From Clitopilus passeckerianus (taxonomy: Eukaryota > Basidiomycota > Agaricomycetes > Agaricales > Entolomataceae), in contig CALYLX010000101.1 in assembly GCA_944990035.1 (NCBI GenBank), positions 248,001-312,000 of the forward strand: a stretch of 64,000 bases of DNA. The letters are read 5' to 3'. The position numbers and the translations under genes are program-made. Below are positions 56,468-64,000 of the stretch, piece after piece. Below the pieces are notes generated by a model. It saw only the letters and a program-made list of their open reading frames with translations, was not told where the DNA came from and searched no databases. Position 1 is the first letter of the stretch. Every line of letters begins with the position of its first letter.

Positions 56468-57293
56468 TTAGTAAGAGAGAGTGGTGATCATTTCACCATG
56501 CTTAGCCTTGGTCCAAGCCTCCCTGGAAGAAATATCCTTCCACCATCTGGCAACATTGGGGCGCTTCACTTCGTCCTTCAAAAGATCGTACCCAGCCTCC
56601 CCGAGACCCTCCCCGTACGGAAGGTAGAAAAGATCAATCAAGGTGTAATCCTGATAAAACGGTAAGTGGGGTTGTGTATATAATAGTCGTAGACACTTAC
56701 ATCACCGGCAATGTACTTTTGCTTGGCCAAAATGGATTCGTAGCCGTCGAGACGAATCTCTAAGAGCGCAAGATTCTCAGCGACCACCTGCTTGTTGGTC
56801 TCCTGCTTGATGAGGCTGAATTATGGGTGAGAAAACTTTTCTAAGGGTTAAAACCTTAAGAACGTACGGCTTAATGATGTTCTCAAAATGAAGCTTGGAG
56901 GCGAGGGGGTCAAAGTTGGAAACCTCCACGGAAGCAGCTTGTTCGTATATGGCGGTCTTTTTTATATCAGTTGGAGAAGGAGCGAGCTTAGGACCCTGTT
57001 CGGAGTACTTGGACTCGAGGTAGCGGATAATAGCACGGCTTTCGTAGATAACGAAGCCATCGTCCTCCTAATATTTACAGTTTATAGATGAAATCAAGGA
57101 AGGGCAAGAGAGATCTTACGAGGACAGGGACCATGCCGAAAGGATGCTTAGACTTGACGAACTCTTTGTCCTTGTGAGCGCCGACAAACATGTCAACACT
57201 GTGGAACTCGAAAGGGATCTTTTTCTCGTAGAGGTAGGTGACCACACGGCGTGAGCAGGTGGAGAGATGGAATCCGTAGAGTTGAACAACCAT
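56468..57293 (-). CDS. Glutathione S-transferase (phi-like)
   Basis: Four exons (57120-57293, 56868-57067, 56701-56815, 56468-56650), 223 residues. It conjugates glutathione to electrophiles in the cytosol. The N-terminal thioredoxin-fold domain has MVVQLYGFHLSTCSRRV, where the Ser/Thr at 11-12 is the likely activating residue, the cis-Pro loop GMVPVL and the glutathione-binding ESRAIIRYLESKY. The C-terminal helical domain has YIAGDDYTLIDLFYLPYGEGL and RPNVARWWKDISSREAW, the usual D-x-x-L-x-D hydrophobic staple region of the family. Length is normal. Introns are 50-53 bp. Likely a stress/detoxification enzyme. No sign of damage. Confidence 0.93.
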
Positions 57294-58399
57294 TGTGGTA
57301 ATACTGTATTCGATGAGAAATAAGGAAGTTAGAGAGTTGTTTTGGCTGGGATCGTTGGAGGTAGAAGCTGAGACTCAGAGTGAGCTTTGATAATGTCGAT
57401 TCCAGTTCCTGTTGGCCAGCTTTTATATCGACTCTGTAGAGGCCACAACTTGGCAGGTTTAAGCCGCAGTAGCTCAAGAACATAGCATTTCTAATCATCG
57501 ACGGTGAGAAAGCTCTCTAATGTTGGAAGAAAGGGTTGAATGCGGGTAGACGGATAACGTTGAGTTCGAGAGCTTTGGCGACCTTGGCAGCGCCTCCGCA
57601 GGTGTAGTGCGATCCATATCAAACTACGGAAACGCGGCAAACATCGAGGAAATGGGTAATCATCATCTCTTTTCCCTCACCTCTGAGGAGAAACAGGGAC
57701 AGTGGATAGCTTGGTCAGCCTCCAAGCTCTAAGATGGGTACCAGCACCCTAGGTGCTGACGCGTCCGCCGGCAAGCGCTCACGCGAGTCTCATGACGAGA
57801 CATGGTTTAGTACGAATCTTTCACACACGTCCGTTGGGGTAGGCTGTGACCTATTCAGGGCTAGACTCCGTCTTCTTGAATTGATTGCTCTACCTGACCA
57901 CTCACTGAGTGACTGAATTACGATTTCCACGCCAGTGTGCCAGTATGCTCACCTGGCCACTGGTGTTGGGATCATGATGTTAGATCTGGCCCTTTGTCAT
58001 GTTCTTTGTTTTGTAGCTAAATAACAAGGAATATACCAAGGAATATGCACAGGGTGTTGGCAATACGCCCATCCAGCGCATGCGAGTAAAGTACTCCGGC
58101 ATGTAATAGGAAGATGCTATTAACGGGTCGAGAGTAGCCAATCTATGTCAACTTGCTGGACCATGTCCATATCAAATTAATGATGTAGCCATGCAAGGGG
58201 TTAGCGAGTAGTTGTTCAATCGACCTGTGGCTGTACTTAGATCGCTATTTACAGGCGAGTGTGGTCAAATATGTCAGTGGAAGGAAGCATTGATGCTGTG
58301 TATTATCGGGAAAAGCTTTACAGCGTCTGTGTGGCGCTATTGAGATTGAGATGCGAGCTGGAGGGCTGTTCAACCGCATGAGCCTTTTCCGTCGGTTTC
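57294..58399. other. Region upstream of GST
   Basis: It holds the GST promoter side. A 60-codon forward frame at 57734 has no features. Nothing else recognised. Confidence 0.4.
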
Positions 58400-58750
58400 G
58401 AGTACCTCTTTTTCATCCCTTCACAAGTGCCATGTAGAGGGCGTTCCAGGCAGTTTGATCCTTGGAGTTAGTATCGACGCCGCCGCGACAATCCCCGCTC
58501 TTTGTTCTCAGACACGAGAGGGGGGCTGTTCAGCCTTTAGGCCGGTGAGGAGCTAATTAGCTACCGAAATTAGCGTCACACCATCCCAGACGCTAGGTTG
58601 AGGGCGCCCACTGACAGCCCTGAGCTGGATCCTCCAAATTGACATCAGTGTGTGCACACGACTGATTTGTGAATCCAAGAAATGAGGTGGAGGGGTGTTA
58701 GGGCGTCCTCACAATTCACGATTGGGCAGCTCAGGCAGCTCAGCGCTTAG
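58400..58750 (-). pseudogene. Decayed ankyrin repeats past the NLR stop
   Basis: Reverse-strand text just past the TAG at 58751 still reads like ankyrin units in pieces: VNCEDALTPLHFL near 58700 and VDTNSKDQTAWNALYMALVKG near 58450-58480, separated by stops and frame changes. They look like remnants of repeats that once extended the receptor. Confidence 0.55.
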
Positions 58751-61700
58751 CTACTGAACAACAGCATCATGACCCTTCTCAGAGGCAATGGTATGGAGGG
58801 CCGTCGAACCCCTTGGGCCATCCAAGTTGACGTCGACTCGTGAAGAGCCAAGCAACTCTTTTAAGACTGCTTCGTGACCGTGCATAGAAGCGAGGTGTAG
58901 GGGTGTTCGGCCGGCTTCATCTTCTGAATTGACGTCGATGAGTGGAGAGTTGATAAGTCGACGGACAACCGCTGTGCGGCCTTGGCGACACGCGCGATGG
59001 AGGGCTGTTGATCCTGAGCCGTCCTCTATATCGGCGTCGACGCATGGGTGGTTGAGGAGCCGTTGAACAATTGATTCGTGACCATTTGTAGACGCGAGGT
59101 GGAGTGCCGTCTGGCCGGCTTGGTCCAACAAATTGACGTTGAGGCGCCTGCAGCCCATCAACTTTTGTACAACTGCTACGTGGCCATATGCAGATGCAAG
59201 GTGAAGGGCTGTATAGCCTCCACCTTGGATTTCTAGATTGACGTCGACGCGTAAAGAGTCAATCAGCTGCTGAGCGACTACGTCGTGTCCATTCAAAGAA
59301 GCGAGGTGTAGGGCCGTCCAGCCAGTTCGGTCTTCGGAATTGACGTCGATCTGTGGACAATTGAGAAGTAGACGGACAACCGCTTTGTGGCCACGGAAAG
59401 ACGCAAGATGGAGGGCAGTCGATCCTGCGCCGTCCTCTATATCGGCGTCGACACATGGGTGGTTGAGTATCTGTTGAACAATGAATTCGTGGCCATGTGT
59501 AGACGCGAGGTGGAGTGCCGTCTGGCCGGCTTGGTCCAACAGGTTGACGTTGAGGCGCCTGCAGCCCATCAAACTTTGTACAACTGCTTCACGGCCATAT
59601 TCAGAAGCAAGGTGAAGGGCTGTAGAGCCACCTTGGCCTTCTAAATTGACAGCGACGCGTAAAGAGCCAATCAGCTGCTGAACAACTGCGTCGTGTCCAT
59701 TCATAGAAGCGAGGTGTAAGGCTGTCCAGCCAGCTTGGTCTTCGGAATTGACGTCGATGCGTGGGGTATCGATAAGGAGACGAACAACCGCTTTGTGACC
59801 ACGGCGAGACGCGAGATGGAGCGCGGTTGAGCCTGCGCCATCCGCTATATCGGCATCCACATCTGGGTGGTTGAGTAGCTGTTGAACAATGAATTCATGG
59901 CCATTTGTAGACGCCAGGTGGAGTGCCGTCTGGCCGACGCGGTCCAACAAGCTAACGTCGAGGCGCCTGCAGCCAATCAAGTTTTGTACCACTACATTAT
60001 GGCCATTCATCAATGCGAGGTGGAGGGCAGTTCGACCAGCTGTGTCCTTTGAGTTGACATCAACACCTGAGGTGCTGATAAGCTGTCGAACAACAGCTTC
60101 GTGGCCAGTGATAGATGCGAGGTGGAGGGCTGTCCAGCCTGCTGGATCCTTTGAGTTTACAACGGGAGGTGAAGAGCTGAGTAATTGCCGGACAGTTGCT
60201 TCGTGGCCACTGATAGATGCAAGGTGAAGGGTGGTTCGGCCAGTCGTGTCCCTCGGGCAGGCATCTATGCATGGAGAGCAATTCAGTTGTCGTACTACGG
60301 CGTCGTGAGCATTTTCGTGTGCAAGGGTTAGTGCTGTCCGACTGGCTGAATCTTTCGAATTGATATCAATGCGAGGGCAACTCATCAGCTGTCGGACAAC
60401 GGCTTCGTGGCCATTCACAGATGCGAGGTGAAGTGCGGTCTGCTGCCGATATGTGGCCTTTGCATTAGGATCCACACCTTCGGAATCAACAAGCATCCGG
60501 ACAATGAGCGCATGGCCTTTTTCGGCCGCAACATGGAGAGGAGTGGCCCCGAGCCTATCAGGTATGTTGTTCTGTATGTGCCGAGAGTTGAGAAGGAGTT
60601 GCACAGTTAAGCCATGTCCATTCACGGCGGCATGATGCAGCGCCGTCCATCCGTTGAGGTCTTTTGAGTTCACCTCTGCTTCGGGTGACGCAAGCAGTGA
60701 TTGAACCACCAGATGGTGGCCCATCTTCGATGCAAGATGTAAGGGTGTCCGTGAAAATATATCTTTTGTATTGACTTTGATGGTTGGTGATTGAAGAAGA
60801 GTTCGGGAGATAGATTCATGACCAATATGGGATGCGATATGAAGAGCGGTTCGCTGAGCGGGTGTGGTCGTAGCTGTAACGTCCGCCCCGGCACCTAGAA
60901 GAAGGCGTACAACGCGCTCGTGTCCTTGTTCTGCCGCTGCACAGAGGGCCGTGTATCCGAGCAGATTTTTCATGTTTATGATGCTGTGTCCGCCGGAGTC
61001 AAGTAAGCGTTCTGCGATTCCATAGTGGCCTCCCATACTAGCGTAGAATAGTGGGGTACAGCCAAGTCGTGATCGGGAAGTGGACGCCTCAGCGTGACGT
61101 CCAAGTCCAAACATTGATGGGATTCCGTACAATGCTGCGAAGTGGGAGACACTTCCATGGTCAATATCTCTGCCACCCCACTCAACAATCCCTGGATGCC
61201 ATAGTATCAACACCTTCGGATATTCAAGGAAGAGCTGGTGGACCTGGTTGTGTATCTCCTGCTGGCCGTCCGGTCGAGAATATGAATGATAGGTGTGGTA
61301 GCCCAAATTCGAGCAGGCATAGTCTATGAACGGATATTTCGTCCCAAAATCTTCAAGATCTTTGCGAGAGGAGATGTCTCGGGCCCAAACGCCTGACAGT
61401 CTCACATAAACCGCGCAGACTGACGATGCAAGTGTATGGGGATCGTGAAATGGACGTTCATTTCGTTGAAAGAAAAAGTCGTGTGTCGTATAGTCTACAG
61501 ACAATAATAAATCGAAGGCTTTGTGGAGGGAAAAGCTTCCACTTACGAATGAGGCGAACTATTCGCGTATCTGCCTCAATTGTTAGGAGGCCACAACAGA
61601 CCGAGATCAACGTAGCTTCGCTGGTGAGAGCATCGGGTTCTATAGCGGCATCGTCGGGATCAATTGCCAAAGCCTCAAGAAGCTCAGTGACACGCAGCCC

Positions 61701-63017
61701 CCGCGTCGCATGTGTTACCCAAAGGATCGCTCGACAAGCTAACGTCTGCTCCTCGTCGGTCTGTGACCGAATTCGCCGTACAGTTAACCTGTACATTTCT
61801 GAGAGGGTCGTTGGTAACTCCCCAACTGCCCTTCGTAAGGTTTTGATCGTGGTAATGCCCCTCAAAGTAGAGATTTGGAGCGCAGCGAGGAGAAACCTGA
61901 ACATTAACACACGAGTCAGAATAACAGGGATGGTAGGTCGAATCAATACGCTTACATTCCGTCAGATTTCGATTGTATCTGCTGTACCACTTCTAACAAG
62001 ACTTCTGGCCTATTTGCGAGAATCGAATTCAATTTAGGTAAACGAGCTACTTCGGCATCAATGAAGATTTGAAAGTCTTCCATTGGAGCAGTGATTTCCA
62101 GATTGGGCAGAAAAAGGGGCGAGAGAGACAGCGGCCTGGAGGTGAGAAACAGCGACTGTTGAAGAGAGATCAGAAGCCGCAGGAGTTCTTCGCGGACGTC
62201 ATCGCGTAGCTCGTCAAGCGCATCGACGATGACGAGGATCTGTCCGAGAGATTTGACCACTGTACGAATGGTTTCTATGAGCTGGGACAGGGTCGGCATG
62301 ATATTCTTGTCGCCACACGGTGTGTAGAGATTCTCGAAGGTATATTTGAAAGCTGTTTCGGAGGTTTCGACGAGTTGACGCAAGAGGATAGCAAGGATCT
62401 TGGCCACGGAGAGGTCATCTCCAAACCGACAATAAAGGAAAATGACGACTGTACTTGGGCGGCTTGTAAGATGATTGATGATGAATGAGCTAGAAATCTG
62501 TCAGGTCTACGAGAAATCATTCATTGAACGGGTTCCTCACGTCAAAACAGTCTTCCCCGCCCCCGCTTTCAGGCAGATGAGCATTGGCACCCGTATGGCT
62601 AGCGTGGTGGAGGGACTCACGTATACCCGTTCCCCAGAGAGTAGCCAATCTTCGAGAGAGCCATTCTTCAAACTTCGGGTGTTTGAGAATCCATAGTCCC
62701 GTACCAGGGGTTAGCTTCTCATATGTTTCTTTCTGGATTGCGTGTACATTGACAGTCGATGCATCAAAGATCCAGTTGGCCAATTTCCGTCTCTCTATCA
62801 ACACCATGTCATGTCAGCCACGTGCACCTTGAGCTAGAGAGAACTTGTTACCAGATTTCTCGCCGGTTTGTGTGATATTAACTATGTTGGTTAACGTCAG
62901 ATTATTTCCCGCTGATATATTTCCTGTATGGTGTGTAGAGATGTGGGGAGTACAGCTATGTGCTGAATCATTGGTTGGATGTCCGCGTTTGGCTTCTTCC
63001 TCCACGCAATGATCCAT
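58751..63017 (-). CDS. NACHT-ankyrin NLR-like receptor
   Basis: Six exons (62852-63017, 62621-62794, 62541-62565, 61956-62489, 61547-61896, 58751-61494), 1330 residues in frame. Order: N-terminus with an Asn/Ile/Thr-rich stretch (residues 32-50, SAGNNLTLTNIVNIT); a helical segment ending in the typical WLxxxTPGTGLWIL-like and WGTGIPGAGKT; P-loop GAGKT at about 115-119; Walker B ILVIVDALDEL at about 207-217; LFLTSRPLS; a winged-helix-like region with LPTTLSEMYRLTVRRI and VRLIHYTTHDFF; then ankyrin repeats from about residue 560 to the end (about 22 complete repeats, TALHLAS..GH..VV..L). Such STAND proteins sense non-self or damage. The start is the ATG at 63017 since the upstream frame has only TTG. 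The P-loop lies in a 25-nt exon. The frame ends in the middle of a repeat with decayed repeats beyond, so the end may have been lost recently. Confidence 0.9.
58810..60045 (-). repeat. Three copies of a four-ankyrin block
   Basis: Ankyrin units 11-22 repeat with a period of four units, about 408-411 bp. Each block has the sequence types GCRRL(D/N)V, NHP.VDAD, IDVNSED and GSLRV or equivalent in order. A marker string, ggcgcctgcagcc, occurs at 59143, 59554 and 59962, once per block. Earlier units 1-10 are more diverged. Confidence 0.85.
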
Positions 63018-64000
63018 GCCTCGATTGTTCGGCGAGGACGCACCGGCGTTGAGAAGCAAACGCTCGGTCGAGTCTAAGGTCGTGGGCTTGATGCGTGCTC
63101 GAAGGGAAAGGGTATTATTTGACAAAAGACGGTCCCCCAGCCCTCAGCCTTCATTCAGCTACCAGGATGGCACAGCCTTACCCTGGCATTCGCCATCCGT
63201 CAATTGAAAATTTAGACGCCAGTGTAACTGATGGTAGAATCAGCCGAAACCTATTCCTGAGCTATGATCCCACTGTCTTGAAAATTAGTTGAACCATCTT
63301 CTGAAGCGTATACTCAAAGGCGTATCAGCAACAACGAGTATGCATGAGACTGCCATGAGCCAGAGTCCATCATCACGGACAAGTTGCAAAAGCCCTGGGG
63401 GAAGAAACTCTTGAGTTGATGTTGACGCGCACAGCCACGGGCTCGCCCGAACTTTGAAAATTCCGAGTCTGAGCGACGTCTGAGCGATTGGGAGAACAAG
63501 GCATTGTTGAACTTGAAGCTAGAAGCGAATTTTTGCGTTCAATTGCATTGTTGGCAATATAAGTATGGGCCTTTACGCTGAATTTTCTCACCCAAGCTTG
63601 CAAGTTCAGCCTCAACAACTTGAACGCCCTTCAGGCTAGTGTCACCTACATTCGGCATATACCTCCCACGGGTACACCCAATGCCTCCAGCTCAGTCCGG
63701 AGAAGTCTGGGTGTAGTCACTTCCTCCTAGCCTTTACAGTTAGATACACATGGCATTTGACTCTAGGATTTATTGGAAGAGCTCTCTGAGTACATAACTT
63801 TTAAGCTTTGCTTGAACCTGGTAGCGATCCGTAGTCATACAGTATAACCTTGAAATCAATGCATTACCGAAAGATTGGTCATGTACCCGCCTGGAATGAA
63901 GATCCTTCGAATGTCAATTTACCTGGGTCAACTAGAATTCAGTACGGCTTTCCAGAGCCAATCTGAGGGCGGTGCCAATGAGACTTCGTATGTATTAGTA
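63018..64000. other. Upstream flank of the NACHT-ankyrin gene
   Basis: Promoter side of the NLR gene followed by DNA with short frames only (up to 81 codons). No gene recognised up to the window edge. Confidence 0.4.

Overview
The window looks like nuclear DNA of a mushroom-forming basidiomycete (Agaricomycetes). Genes are dense and carry many short introns (about 42-66 bp, GT-AG, one likely GC-AG). The recognisable families are typical of that group: NACHT-WD40 and NACHT-ankyrin NLR-like receptors, DUF6699 proteins, multipass 7-TM proteins, a fungal bestrophin, a glutathione S-transferase and cytosolic glycyl-tRNA synthetase. I derived exon structures by hand from splice consensus and reading-frame continuity; in the main genes the summed exons are divisible by three, which supports them.

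Region 1 (1-7.3 kb): about 3.5 kb with no recognisable gene, then a small secreted precursor made of Kex2-type repeats ending in Trp (3590-4046), then an intact 14-exon bestrophin (4836-7307).

Region 2 (4.8-34.5 kb): a segmental duplication. The order is bestrophin, His/Gly/Tyr-rich protein (reverse strand), conserved spacer, NACHT-WD40 NLR, spacer, NYN-domain protein. The first unit keeps an intact bestrophin, His-rich gene and 4-repeat NLR, but its NYN gene is cut off and runs into a broken bestrophin copy at about 16.28 kb. The second unit has broken bestrophin and His-rich copies (two sets), an intact NLR with 13 nearly identical WD40 repeats, and the full-length 7-exon NYN gene (29173-34547). 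The two NLRs differ by exactly nine 126-bp WD units. Variation within the repeats is concentrated at a few fixed positions, the pattern known from Podospora het-d/e/r allorecognition genes. Their WD halves and 3' flanks are almost identical while the NACHT halves have diverged.

Region 3 (34.5-50 kb): sparse DNA with one small multi-exon gene of unknown function (37707-38154), two DUF6699 genes, glycyl-tRNA synthetase, and two damaged tandem alpha/beta-hydrolase copies.

Region 4 (50-64 kb): two 7-TM genes, a glutathione S-transferase, and a NACHT-ankyrin NLR (58751-63017, reverse) with about 22 ankyrin repeats, the last twelve arranged as three copies of a four-repeat block. Its N-terminus has an Asn/Ile/Thr-rich motif resembling that of the NACHT-WD40 pair.

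The main candidates for new biology are the repeat-peptide precursor and the rapidly changing, tandemly duplicated NLR locus with its neighbours.
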